64,000 nt of DNA from Eudorina sp. 2006-703-Eu-15 (taxonomy: Eukaryota; Chlorophyta; Chlorophyceae; Chlamydomonadales; Volvocaceae). This document shows, in pieces, positions 37,427 to 49,240 of this stretch. The stretch covers positions 394,479 to 458,478 of the forward strand of contig BDSI01000099.1 in NCBI GenBank assembly GCA_003117195.1. The letters are read 5' to 3'. Position 1 is the first letter of the stretch; every line of letters begins with the position of its first letter. Below the pieces are notes generated by a model. That model searched no databases. It saw only the letters and a program-made list of their open reading frames with translations, and was not told the origin of the DNA. The position numbers and the translations under genes were made by a program.

Positions 37427-37916
37427 CTTTAAACTTAACGATCAACATGCAAGGTAACGGAGTGAGCTGTAATTGACAGGTGAGGCCGCCCGCCCGCGGT
37501 CTCGGAGCTGCATGGGCCAGAAAGGGTGCCGCATGAGCTTGCTCAGCATAAGAAGCTGCACTGCGAGAACAACAGATGAAAGATTCCATGCTCTTAATAC
37601 TCATCTACAAGTTTCAGCTGTGTCTCGGCCTTTCCTCCATCAACAACTGATATATAGCTCGCGAAGCTCTTCATAAACCTAATGAAACTTGCTCAACTCT
37701 ATTAGCAACAAGGCATATAAGTTTGATGTGTGTCTAAGCAGATTATAGTGCTTGATTGCGCGGAATCCTTTCAGACGGATTCATCTTAAACTTCGGCTTG
37801 GCAACCGCCTAACCAACTCACCCAGTTGTCCAGAGTGCCACACGGTGCTTTACCAACAAGACGCCACTACCGACTCGTAATTTAGTATCCCCCAAATTCA
37901 TCCAGTTCAGCAAACC
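37427..37916. promoter_or_regulatory. divergent promoter region between MTN and RING-CH gene
   Basis: 490 bp separate the opposed ATGs. The right two thirds (about 37560-37900) is AT-rich relative to the window. No defined motif recognised. Confidence 0.55.
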
Positions 37917-39880
37917 ATGACATCTTCAACGGTGGCAACACAACAGGAGGCGACACAACCGCCGCGTCACGCGGTATGCTGGATCTGCCTCGAGGAGGAC
38001 CCCCAGCCAGCGCCTTGCAAGTGTCCTAACTACGTACATCGATCATGTCTAGCTCGATGGCAGCTTGAGAGACTTGGGCGGAGGTTAGTCGGTTCGGCCA
38101 GCATGCTCGTCAGTCGTCGCCGTTTCAGAAGCGCAAGCCTAATGCATGCAATATATTTAGATGATTCAATCTTAATAACTCTTTTACTCCATCGATACAT
38201 TGCGTTGGTGCTATTGACTTTTGTCAGACGCTCGTGTCGACCGATACGAGTCCCGATCAGATGCATCAGATTAGCTTTAATGTCATCTTTTTCAGGATAA
38301 TGCATACAATATTGCAGGTAGCAACATGCGCCTAGCTGTACGTTATTTTGAAGCGGTTGCACTCCAGGAAACTCCGGGAAACCCGAGCAACATCCGATGC
38401 GTTCAGGAGGTCTCGACAACACAAATCAAAACAATTCTGCATATTGGTATTGTTTCGCACGTGCACCTCTGGCTGTAGGCTAGATGAGCCAGCTAGGTAG
38501 TCAACGCCAACGTGTCTCTTGTGATTCCCCTTGCCCCGCTGCGAACGGCCGACAACTCCCTGACCTTGTGCCCGCCCACCCACACTGCGTCATGGGCCCC
38601 CGTTACGCTGCCCCAGAGAAGAGCGCGAGTGCCGCTTCTGCAGCACCGTACTCCCACCTTGGCAGGAGACGCTCCTGCCCAAGCGTGTCAAGCCCGCACC
38701 CGAAGCCATCGTCAACGTCCACGCGCCCGACGGTTCCCTTCACCGGATCCCCCTGCGGCCCGGCCTTGCTGGACGTCGCCGCTTCCTTCGTGCCGTACGG
38801 CAGGCGCTGTGCCTCCCGGCGCACGCGCAGCTAGAGATCAGCTTCGAGGTCGCAGTGCCGGTCACTGAAGGTATGTCCCGGGCCCATCTCTGTCCTCGGC
38901 CTCACGCAGGACGCGGCCCAACGATGTGATCCGAGGTGATGCCCAGCTCGCGTCTCGCAGCGTGTTTCGGAGCATTAATGCGCGCACATTATCCTCGTAC
39001 AATCACTGGTATTGATTTCGCAACTACGCACAACACTACGGTTGCATTTCTAAACAACACTAAAAAATTACGATGGCGCGAGACCGTTCAAGGGGTGCGC
39101 GCTTCTCCATGACTCAGAGAACCCATTCCGCCCCGGACCGAACCCACACCACACTCCCTCCGCCACACCACATTGCGAAGACTGCACGCGACGTGCCTCT
39201 CTCTCGATGTCCCGAGCCCGCTACTGCTACTCCTTTGAAAATAGAGGGCTCCCCTCGCAGCACCGGATGAAAATACATGCTGTCAATGATATAATAAGTA
39301 TCCTAACAGTGCGGATGGGCTTCCGGCCCCTGCCTAAGGTTCAGTCGAGGTTTGACTCGATGGGTATCTTGCGCCATGCAACCCAAATCTGGATGCAACA
39401 TCGTCGCGACAACCTGGTGTGCCCCGGGTGCCCGCCGTCCGGTCGCCCCCAGGCTGCACGCGGCCGACTCTGATCAACACGCGAGACTTCTCCCTGGCCT
39501 CCCACATCGCCACCGTCAACGCGGGTGTGCGGCAGGCCAAGGGGGAGGCATCCGGCAGTGGTCGCGAACGGGACTCCTCCCCGGAACAGCTGGAGCTGCC
39601 GCAGCCGCGGCCGCAGCCGGGGCAAGACCCGGAGCCGGACTCGGAGCCGGACTCGGAGCCGGACTCGGAGCCGGCGGCATCTGCGGTCCGGGGGCCGGAG
39701 GACGGCCGCTCGGAGTCGGTCGGGGACGGTGCAGGGGTCCCGGAAGGTCACGAGTTTGTGGCCGATGAGGACGAGTTGACGGAGGGGAGATGCCGGGGGT
39801 ACGAGTGCGAGCGGCCGGCGGCGGCGGCACGGTCGGCGCCGGCACGCGGGGGCCGGATCACGAAGCGCACCCGCCGCTGA
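37917..39880 (+). CDS. RING-CH (RINGv, MARCH-type) zinc-finger protein
   Basis: Likely E3 ubiquitin ligase of the C4HC3 type. Exons 37917-38083, 38617-38870, 39453-39880 join in phase to 282 aa. The zinc ligands are complete: C21-x2-C24-x9-C34-x-C36-x4-H41-x2-C44-x16-C61-x2-C64, with the last Cys pair coming from exon 2, which proves the splice. Exon 2 continues with WQETLLP and a beta-rich domain, and exon 3 with DFSLASHIATVNAGVRQAK, a layout I know from a multigene volvocine family without assigned function. An acidic repeat (EPDS three times) precedes a basic C-terminus (KRTRR). No membrane segments, unlike animal MARCH proteins. ATG 37917 has a favourable context (AAACCATGAC). Confidence 0.85.
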
Positions 39881-42009
39881 AGTGGGTAGCTGTCGCTGCG
39901 TCCGCAGAACGTGTGGCGCCCGCGTGGCCAGGACTCGGCCGCGGCGACGCCCGGGGATCGGCGTACGATGTACGGTCCGTTGTGCCGCACACATAGTGCT
40001 GCTGCACCCTTTCATGAGCAGTGGCGAGCTGGTAATGTTGTTCAAAAAAAGATGACGCGTTGGACGTATCCCGAGCAGGGAGATGTGCACGCGGCGGCTG
40101 CAAGTCTTGGACCCACCGGGTCTTGGACCCACCATCAGCATCCGTGGCGGCCCTTGGACCTTGCTGTGGGTTTCCATGTCCTCACTCTCGCTCGATATTC
40201 GCATCTTTTCGGGGTCCTGCCAGTCGCCGCCTTGGCCTCACGTCCGGGCCGCGAGGTCGGTCGGTTGGTTGTGTGGTCGGTTGCTCGTACATCCAGTGAA
40301 CCGCGGTGAGGACGGACTCGCTCGCTCGTTTGTTCGTTTGTTTGTTTGTAGGCGTGTAGGCACGTAGCAGGATGGCAGTCCAACGGTTGGCCTGGCGATG
40401 ATCAGGTTCGACTTGGTTTGTATTTGAATGAATGAACGTTACAGCGGACCCCAGGGGGATGTATTTGGGGGTATTGTCCGGCTGACCAGAGGGGGTCTGC
40501 GGGTGGAACGTTAGTAGCAGGCAGGCAGGCAGGCAGGCTGACAGGCCGGCCGGCCGGCGGCGCGCTGGGCAGACCCCGGACTGGGCCTTTTGTCAACGGC
40601 GTTCGCCATTCCTGGAGCTAGGGTGCGACGCAAGTTATCGTATGACGCGAGCTACCGTACGACGCGAGCTATCGTGCGGCACGCCAGCGTCTTCCTGCAG
40701 TTTGTCCCTTGACCTTGGGGATCCCGGGACCTCGGCTCGCCCCGAACCAATCACGTTATTGGCTTGTTGGGACCAAGAGGGCGACCATCGCACGTTCTCT
40801 GGCATTCCGAGGATGGTTCACGTCGTCGTCGACATCCTTCGGGATCACGATTAGAGTCGTTGCTGTCTTCCGCGTGCCGCGGACTGCGGCGCTGCTCGTT
40901 GGTTGCGCCTCCCGTCCACGATTGCGTGTCCGTCCGGCACACTCACTTGGATTGCATTCGAGATCAATGACAGTCGAAGGACAGGCCAGAAGGCCGCCGG
41001 CGCTATGATACCGTGCCTCCTACGGCCCGGCTGAAGACGGCCCCATTCAGCGTCCTTCGGTGTGATATGGCGGCCGGGGCTCCTGGGGGGTTGAATTGTT
41101 TGAAGGCAGTTAGGGTTCTCTGGCAGGGAGGCAGGTCGTTGGAAACCCTGGAGCGGTGGCCTGCGCGGGCTTGATTGCGGGCGTATGGGTGTGTGGCGCG
41201 TGTTGTACGAGAGTCAGGGTCACTGCAGGGCCCGGGTTTAGGCGGGGTCTGCTAAGGTGAGGGGAAGTACGCCCAAGATTTATACTATTTCTCGAATGCA
41301 GGATTGCATGATTCAGCTGAAGGTGGCGGGGAGGGTATCCGGAGGGCTGGTCCGGTGCGCATTCGCCTGATTGAGGCGCGGCTGTCGGTTGCCGTGTCAA
41401 GGCCGTGTTGGTTTGGTTCGGTTCCTTCTCTACCGTGTTCAACCATCGCTTTCCTTGATTCCTTCCATGCCTGCGCGCCGCATAGTTTCAGTCATCATTG
41501 GCATGCCCTGAAAGGAGCGGAAGACAGGTCCCTGTCTAGACTAAGAAGCGCTGAGCGGCGGCCCCTGAAAGCACCGAATACGGAATGCGGCCGCCAACCA
41601 ACGACGTGTAGAGAGGGGGCCCCGACGCAACCCTGCACGTCAGGCCGGCGTGGAATGGCTCAGATTTACACGGACGGCCACGGCCACGGCATGCGCAGCG
41701 GCCCGGGGCGATCTGGGCCTCCCGGGAAGCGGGCAGGAGTCCCGCGGTGCACTGCTGAGCCGGCGGAGCTGAATGCTTGCGTCACCTCGACTTATTGCTC
41801 TGAACCTTGTTACTAGATGAATGCACTGAACGAGAACGAGGCTTTGCAGCGGATCCAGAAAAAGCTCCTCGATGCTGTCGAATACCCAACGACGCGGAAG
41901 GCAGTTAGGCGCCCGATGTTGGGCGACACACACCGGCGTGCGGAGTAGCCAAGGCAGCAATATGGCGCTGCTGCTGCCGCTGCCACTTGGGCAGCTGTAC
42001 CAGAACGAA
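39881..42009. other. gene-free stretch downstream of RING-CH gene
   Basis: No gene supported. Contains a retroelement tail (40425-40452), short CGTACGAC-rich sequence near 40640-40680 and an unrecognised open frame at 41304-41816 (+). Confidence 0.45.
40425..40452 (-). repeat. 3' tail of non-LTR retroelement
   Basis: On the minus strand GGGGTCCGCTGTAACG followed by TTCATTCATTCA, matching the tail at 52442. Confidence 0.65.
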
Positions 42010-42439
42010 CCGAGGGCACTAAATCCAACGGTCCCAACGGTCCCAACGGTCCCAACCATCCAACGGTTGTACCTTACGCTACCCGGCTACCTCTTTCGTT
42101 CCCAAACTGAAAACGAGAATGAATGTACTGTGTGCCTCAGTAACGACCAACTAACTAGCAACAAACTTCTCTCGACGGCGTACGGTTTGACTGCGTAGCA
42201 CACATGGCAAGGCGAGACCGCCCTGCCCGACTGTACCGACCCATGGTTCTGAAGCACATACACACACGCACGCATACACTCAACCACCACAGTTTCACTC
42301 TGTTAACCAATACGGAGAAACAATCAATGTATCCAATTCTCGCCCCGCGCCGTCCTCCGCCAAGCCAGCCCTGCTGCACAGACAACAGGACAGAGGTCAT
42401 TGAGAGCCGGCACCCCGCCGGGGGTGGAGAGCCTCAGCT

Positions 42440-43500
42440 GCCTCGCGGCGGCGGTGCCAGCCGTGTGGCCGTTAGCCGCAGTCCTCCCTCCCCGCCATGT
42501 GATTCGGCGGGTCTGGCGCGGTTTCCTGGAGAGCCAATCACAGCGCGCTGGTAACCTGGTGTGTTGGCCGGTGTGGCTGCATGACCCCGCCCGGGGGTGA
42601 CGGAGGATAAATTGGAAAAAGAACTAAACCCCCCAAAAAACAGGCCCAGGCACACCCAGAAAAAATAGCATACGTCCGTGTCGAGGTGCTTGCATAGCAA
42701 TGGAGATCTAGAGACCGCGCGGGCGCGCGGCGGCGCTGCCGCGTTGCCGCCGGTGCAACAGCCGGCAACGAGCGGACCCGACCCAACCCGACACTATACA
42801 TTACCGACCTGTGGTTGTAGAAGGGGTAGCCGCGCCGCGAGCGACGTCCAAGGTCATGGCGATGCACAGATGCACAGGGGGAAGCCGCGGAGCGGAGTGA
42901 GCGGGCGCGGTGTGAGAGGGGCAACTACAGTATGGGAACAACAAAAGGAAAACAATATGCGAGAATGGCGGGGCGGCAGCGCGGCACGGAAGAGGACGGG
43001 GCAGGCGAGAGGGAGAGGGCTATGGGACGGGAGACTGTACGACAAGTACGACATGTACGACAGGGGAAGCAAACAAGGGGCTGGGACGCGGATACGGACG
43101 ACCGGGTGGCGGGCCAAATACGGGGGAATGGCTCCCCACCGTGGCCGGTCGCAGCGGGGCAGCCCCTGCATGTGGGGTGCCGCGTGGTGGTGTGCCTAGG
43201 GCTGTCGGGCGGGCTGGGCCGGGTGACGGAGGATGGGCGCGCAGTCCTTTGGTAGGGGTTGATAAGATGAGGCGCCTACGAGCTATCTGGGCCCGTTGGA
43301 ACGCCCAGTCGGGATTCTGGGTCCACCTTGTAACGATTACTGCCAGTCCTCCCTGGATTTTGAGCGTCAGGCTCATCACCATATTGCGGCGCACCCCCTC
43401 CGGGCTGCCCAGGGAGGGGTCCAGCGCGAACCGGTACCGGCCCAGCAGCACCACCAGAATGGTGCGGACCTCCATAAGGCCCGCCGAGGGGCGTCCGGAC
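42440..43500 (-). pseudogene. broken copy of the P450 last exon
   Basis: Carries GLMEVRTILVVLLGRYRFAL and MSLTLKIQGG as in the intact gene (53569-53751). It lacks about 30 bp holding the splice acceptor, its stop codon has changed (TGA to CGA) and an 854-bp insertion splits the exon. No upstream exons are present. Confidence 0.88.
42490..43343. mobile_element. 854-bp insertion with 11-bp target-site duplication
   Basis: Flanked by CAGTCCTCCCT at 42479-42489 and 43344-43354. The paralogous site at 53608-53618 has this 11-mer once, giving a clean empty site. The ends (CCCCGCCATG and ATTACTGC) show no terminal inverted repeat and there is no coding frame I recognise. Holds an A-rich patch at about 42608-42670. 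Class unknown; non-autonomous. Confidence 0.75.
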
Positions 43501-44069
43501 GGGCCCACGAAGGAGGTCAGCGTGTTTGGTGGGCATTGACAGTACGGCACAGGGAAGAAGCGTGCCCGACAAAAGGCGCGTTGCTAGTGTTAACTGTGGT
43601 TTTCTCTGAGGGGCAATGTTAGGCTTCGGGGCGACCAGTGGCGGGTCGAGCGGTCTCCTCGAGCAACAAGGGTACCTGCAGGCACAACAACAGATTTGAA
43701 GGGGTTGGGGGCACGTTTCCGCTGTTACCGGGCCTTGCGCAAGTCGCGCAAGTTCAAAATTGTTCGTGTCCTGTCGTGTCGCCAGGGACATCGTACGGTA
43801 ACATGTTTTTCAACAGGAAGATTCCTAGTCTCCCTTCCCGTTCCCCATGCAAAATCCTGGAGTTGAATTTGCTGTGGCCGCACCCACTAACTTGGTTAGG
43901 TACTTTTGTTGTCCTCCGTACCGTACTCGACGTGGCCTTCAGAAGCAGCTACCGTGCCTTCCTTCGGAGTGATTATTTTATCGAAGCATAGATGATATTT
44001 CCTGCCTGGGGCTATTAATGTTGATGTAGGCATCAGCTCTAGACTGCAAAATTGGGGGCGGAAGCACGG

Positions 44070-47000
44070 ATGACCCAGCGAGTCAAACAAATCCTTTTAC
44101 GGATTGAGCTGATCATAGGTCTCTTGGAAGCACATACTGGCATTAGAGCAAAATCCCAAGCGCCGCACACCGGTCAGGAGGATGGCATATTTTCAACTCG
44201 TCGGTCAGTTTCGGGCCGGCTTAGTCCCTGCGGCGAAAGGAGCACACCATCGCCCGTGCGAGATGACCATACGTGGGATTCTCAAGACGTGCACCTGCAG
44301 CTGCAACGTGCTCACCATGCTGCAGATGCGGCCGCTGCGGCCGTGTTGAAGCCTTCGACCTTCGTTGTGGAGAGCAGCGTGCTGCACCCAGCCACAGAAG
44401 CGTTGGAGGCCCTGACGTTGGTTGCGTCCGCCATAGCGACCTCGGCTAGCCAGGGCCTACCGGGTGCTGCGGTGGCAGCGGAGGCGTGCGAGCTCGCCAC
44501 GCAGCTGGCGCGGGCTGTGGCGCAGTCTGAGCAGCAGCACGGGCTGCAGTGTGCGCAGGCGGCCCGGGATCTTGCTGCATCTGCTGGCGGGGACCTCAGC
44601 GCGATTTCATCTGCCGCCGTCCAGGCCAAGGAGAGTGTGGCCTTGGCGATGTGGGCGGCCTGTCTGGGCGGCCTGCAGGTGCTCCGGGACCTGAGGCCCG
44701 ACCTGGATGCATCCATGCGGGCTGCGGATGGGGCCCTGGATCTGGCGGGGACAGCCGCCGCGGCAGCCGAGGCCAGCATCGCCGGTTCTGCACCAGGCGA
44801 TCTGGGTCAGTCCGACGAACTGGCAGAGGAGACGGCAGGTGGGACTCCAGGGCTGGGCGGTGCCGTCGAAATGGCGGAAGCGGAGGCGGGCTCCCCTCAA
44901 GGTGTGCTGAGCGACCAGGCGAGAGCGGCGGCAGGAGCCACCGTGAAGCCGTCGGCCCCAACCGCCGACCAGGTCGGGGCGGCACCCTGTAACGCCGCGT
45001 TGGCGGCACCCGCGCCCTCCTCCTCAGTGGACATGCGGGTGACTGCACCAGTGGCACCCACACCCGCACCCGACTCGGTGCCAGCGCCGGATGACGGACT
45101 GGCCACATGTGCCGCACACATTACAGCTGTGGACATCGAGCAGGCGGTGGACACTGTTCCTGTGCCATCGGAAGCCGTTGCATCAGCAGCATCCGTAGCC
45201 GGCAGCGCCGACAGCGAACCCCAGTTGGTCGAGGTCGCGGAGGCAGCGCTTGAGCCGTCGGAAGCCCCTCCCCATGGCGCATCGTCGGGAGCCGTTCCTG
45301 CTGGGGACATAGAGGTTGCGGCATCCGGCCTTGTTCCGCCCATGATGGGGGCTCCCCGGCATCATGAGAGCGAAGCCGGCGGGAAGGGTGCGATGAGCGA
45401 TTCCAACTCGGATTCCACTTCGGGATCCAACGACTGTGCTGAGAAGCGGACTGCTTGTACTTCGGCTGACGCTACTACCTCAGCACCAGCCCAAGTACAG
45501 GCAGTCCGCTTTGTATATGATGCAGCCGCGGCATCACCATCGGCCACGGTACCAGCCCTCTCTGCTATACAGCACGGGTCGTCTCCGTCGCAGCAAGGGG
45601 TCATGGCGCCGCAGCCGGACCCTGCCGGTGCCCGCCGCAGTCAAGGCGATGGCGGCCGGCTTAACGCCACCAGTGCAGCGCCCTCGCCCTGGCCCTCGTC
45701 GCCGCCACCGCCGCAGTCGTCCCCTCCAGTCAGCTTGGCTGAGGTGCGATGCGTGGTGGGCCGCGTCGTCGCCGCCGTGACGCGGGCAACGGCCAACGAA
45801 CAGCTGTTCGACGAGAGCATGCAAGAGGCTTGTGCCGAGTTTACGTTGCTCCGTCAGTTCCTGACGTGTACCACTCGGGAGCAGATGACCCTCGCGACTT
45901 TGGCGGCGCCGGCGACACGCTGCGCTATATCAACTTTATGGTCGTACATCGTACGATGGCTGTACCGTCTGCTCGGAGCGACGGTACAGGAGGACGAGCT
46001 CCTGGGGGAGCTGCGAGTTGTAGTGCCGACCTTTCATGTCTTTGTGTCGTACGAATGCCAGTTAGCGGACGCCCTGTCGCTTTCCCATGTCCTACCACTC
46101 TGGGCGAAGACTGACATGGTGCAGTGCCTCAGTCGTGCGCTCTCCAAGGTGGCGGACATTGCGGCTGCAGCCATCGCCGCGGGTGCAGAGGCGGTAACTG
46201 CTGGTGCCTCTGCGGCCGTGGAGGCGCCGGCTGTGCAGCGAGGGGGCGTCGCTGCGGCTGCGGGGACCGCGGTAGCCCAAGCGGCCGCCGCTGCGGCAAG
46301 CTTGGACGACTGCGCGATGGGGATATCCAGCCAGGTTCAGTTGTACGTGTTGCCGATGCTTACTGGTGTGCTCAGTATCTTGCTTCACCCGACGGCTGGC
46401 ATCAGGCTGAAAGACGTCTCAGGGGAAACAGCGCAGCTGCTGCGGAAGGCGATCCTGGGCAGTCGGCTGTTCGAGCACCTGGTGCGGGCGGTGGTGCTGA
46501 CCAACCACGCCTTCCCGCCTCAAAGTGCCGATTACGTCGCCGCTTTCGCGACTGGCCTTAGCAAGCTAGTGCCGCAGATGCAGGAAATCATGGCACTCAG
46601 GTTGTGCGACGCCAAAGCGATCCAGGTGTGGTCCGAGGTGCTTGTGTCTGGGCCCTGTGTCCAGCACTTCCTGCTGCTGCACGCCGTGTCGCAGCTGCGC
46701 ATGGTGGACGGAGGCCCCACGTACGGCCTGCCGCCGTCGGCTATAAATCCGGTACAGACGGTGATGACCAATTCTGTAGAAGGGTCATCGACGACGGTGA
46801 AATGTGTTGGGAGCGGCCTTATGGCCGAGAGCTTCCGTTGGTGGGCCACCCACCGCGCGCGGCCCTGCTCCGACCGGGCGCTGCGGGCGGTGTGCGAGAG
46901 GGCGATGGCGGCAGTCAGCCGCACGGCGTTCTGGGAAGGCGCCTCTGCTGCTGCTTCTGCTGCTGCGGGCGGTGACAGCGGCGGCGTTGTTTGCGGGAAC

Positions 47001-49240
47001 GGCGGCCTCAGCTTCGACCCCCTCAAGGCCCTGGAGTTGGGGACGGCGGCGCTGGAGTGCGCGCTGGAGCTGACCCGGCAGGGGGCGGCGGGGCAGCCCA
47101 GGGGCTTGTGGGCACCGGCGATACGGATGGCGGACGCCGTCAGCCGGAGGATGCCTGTCCCATGGGCCACACCGGAAGCGCGCTGCTTCTCGCTGCTGGT
47201 CATGCAGGCCCTGTCCATGTACCTGGAGCTTAGCGTCGGTGAGTGGGGCGGGCAGGCTGGCTGGCTGGCGAATAGGTTGGATGGCTAGTTGGCTACATGG
47301 CTAGATGGCTAGATGGGTGGGGCTTGGCACGAAGGGGGCTTTCTAAGGAAGCGGCGCTATGAGCAGCGCGGGGCTGTGGGCTGGGACTACGAGCAGGACA
47401 GAGCTCGCTCCTGCAGCTGGCGCCTGCGAGGCACAGAAGCTGCCTGCCGCACCACCACCGATTCAAAAGCCGTGTGCGGTCTGTGAAGAAGGTGTCGACC
47501 AGTTTGGATCTACATTCCCCCGCCTGGCTCCGACGCCTCCGACGTCCCACTTGCCCACCTTCAGGTTCCATCGACCGCATCGGCCCCGACCTCGCGGCGC
47601 TCCTAGAGGCGGGCTACGTGCCTGCCCTGGAGCGAGCCACCCGCGCCGCCCTGCGCGGGGGCCCTGCCGCCTGCAGAGCCGTCTTCGCATCGGACACGGC
47701 CATCTCGGTGACCCGCCTCGGCTCGTCGTTCCGCTCCGAGTTGAGGGCCGTCCTTTGCATCGGGGCGAGGCTGTTTCGGGGCCATGCTATGAGTCATGTA
47801 CTGGCGTACGGCGACCTGCTCGCCGCGGCCGCACTGGTGTGTACGAAGTTCAAGGTGCTTGGCATGACGCTTGAGGCGGTCATCGCGGGCGAAGACCTGG
47901 AGGACGACCTCGAGAATCGATTCCAGGGAGCCTGCTTTTCTGCAATCTCCGGCTTACGCTACTTCACGCCGATGGTGTCGGACTGGTTGCCAGACGGCTC
48001 AGAGCGCCGGACCCGCTGGTGGCGGCGGCACCTGCATCACACAGCCCAGCAGGCACCCGCCTCCGCCGCCCATGGTAGGCCGTATAGCGCGGCGGCAGAT
48101 GGCGGCGGTGGCGGGGCGGCGGCCGGCAGCGGGGAAGGCTCTGGAGGCGGGACAAGCGGGGGGGCGGCGGCCGGCGTTGCGGGCGCCCCTGGAGGGGATG
48201 GTGGCGGCGGCGGCCTCGATGCCCCTGGGCTCCAGGGCCGCTTGGCCCCGTACCAGCAGATGTCGCTGCTGGTTTGCTTGGCGCTCTCCCGCGGCCTGAT
48301 GGGGTTGCGGCGGCTGGTGGATGTGCCCCTGAGGAACACCGGTGCGCAGACGGGGGTGAACATTGTAACGGCACATGGGGTCATCCCGTTCATGGGTGAC
48401 GTGGTCCCGGCCATGATCCACGCCTACCTGGACTGCCGTGACGGCCTGGACATCGCCTCGGGGGACCGCGGTGGGGCCGCTGGCGGCTCTGGTGGAGCGG
48501 AGGGTTCCGGAGCGGGGGCCGCCGGAGGTAGCGGTGCGGCCGCAGGTTCCCGGCCAGCAGCGGGCGTGGGGCAGCGCGCTCCAGCGGCGATGGCGGGTCT
48601 GGACGGCGATGTGGCTGGGATGGCCGCGGCAGCCAGCTGGGAGCAGCTGCTGCTGGAGCAAGCAGACCTGCCGGGCCTGATGCGGCAGGCGGCGCACAGT
48701 CTGGTGCAGTCCACAGCTCTCACAGATGCTGAGATCCGGCTGGAGTCATACACGACTGCTCTGCTCCACGTGATGGTGGCATTTCCGCGCCATTTCCGCT
48801 CGTTGCTCAATGAGCCCGTTGTACGGCCCACGACGCTGCTCCGGTGGCTGCGAGAAGCCCTCGTCGGAACGGGCAGCATCGATGCGCGCGCCCGGCACTT
48901 CCTGGAGCTGGCGCCAGTGGTGGCTAAGGGCGGCCAGCCCACACCCCGTGATGTGGCGCGCATGCGGGCTGAAACCGCTGCGGCCGTCCGTGAAGCCGCC
49001 GGGTTGCCGCCGCCCTGCCTGGTGGCCGCGGCGCTGCGGCAGCTGCCGCTGTGCGCCAACCCGCTGTGCACCAACATGGCGGGGGACAGCGAGGCGGGGC
49101 TGATGCAGCCGATGATGGATCCCGGCGGCGGCAGCTCAGCTGCGTCGTACTGCTGCAAGGCGTGCGCTGTAATGCACCGGCGGGAGAAGCGGAAGGCGGC
49201 TGGGGCCGGGACAGGGGCGGGCCGGGGAGGTGGGCGGTGA
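44070..49240 (+). CDS. large MYND-finger-like protein, copy B
   Basis: Paralogue of the gene at 16919-22839, opposite strand. Exons 44070-47238 and 47565-49240, phase 1 junction identical to copy A, give 1614 aa. I chose ATG 44070 (MTQRVKQILLRIEL) over 44052-44054 because it aligns with the ATG of copy A (MAQQVKCILLRIEL). Both frames are open throughout, so both copies may be functional. Differences: about 100 residues missing near 290-400, extra Ala-rich residues near 730-760, and scattered substitutions concentrated in a stretch around residues 640-690. The C-terminal MYND-like finger has the same missing central cysteines, so degeneration preceded the duplication. Function unknown. Confidence 0.75.
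45444..45511. other. 68-nt hairpin inside MYND copy B coding sequence
   Basis: Identical to 21107-21174 in reverse complement. The stem of about 25 bp spans codons for TACTSADATTSAPAQVQAV. Confidence 0.75.

Larger units (their letters stand above)
42010..43670. repeat. direct duplicate of the P450 3' region, split by an insertion
   Basis: 42010-42489 and 43344-43670 match 53095-53618 and 53608-54007 in the same orientation: the AACGGTCC repeats, CGCCCCGCGCCGTCCTCCGCC, the P450 last exon and part of the preceding intron. Confidence 0.88.

Noticed and set aside
44052..44069. Start of MYND copy B upstream of 44070
   Set aside because: The extra residues come from a non-ATG codon and have no counterpart in copy A, whose ATG aligns with 44070.
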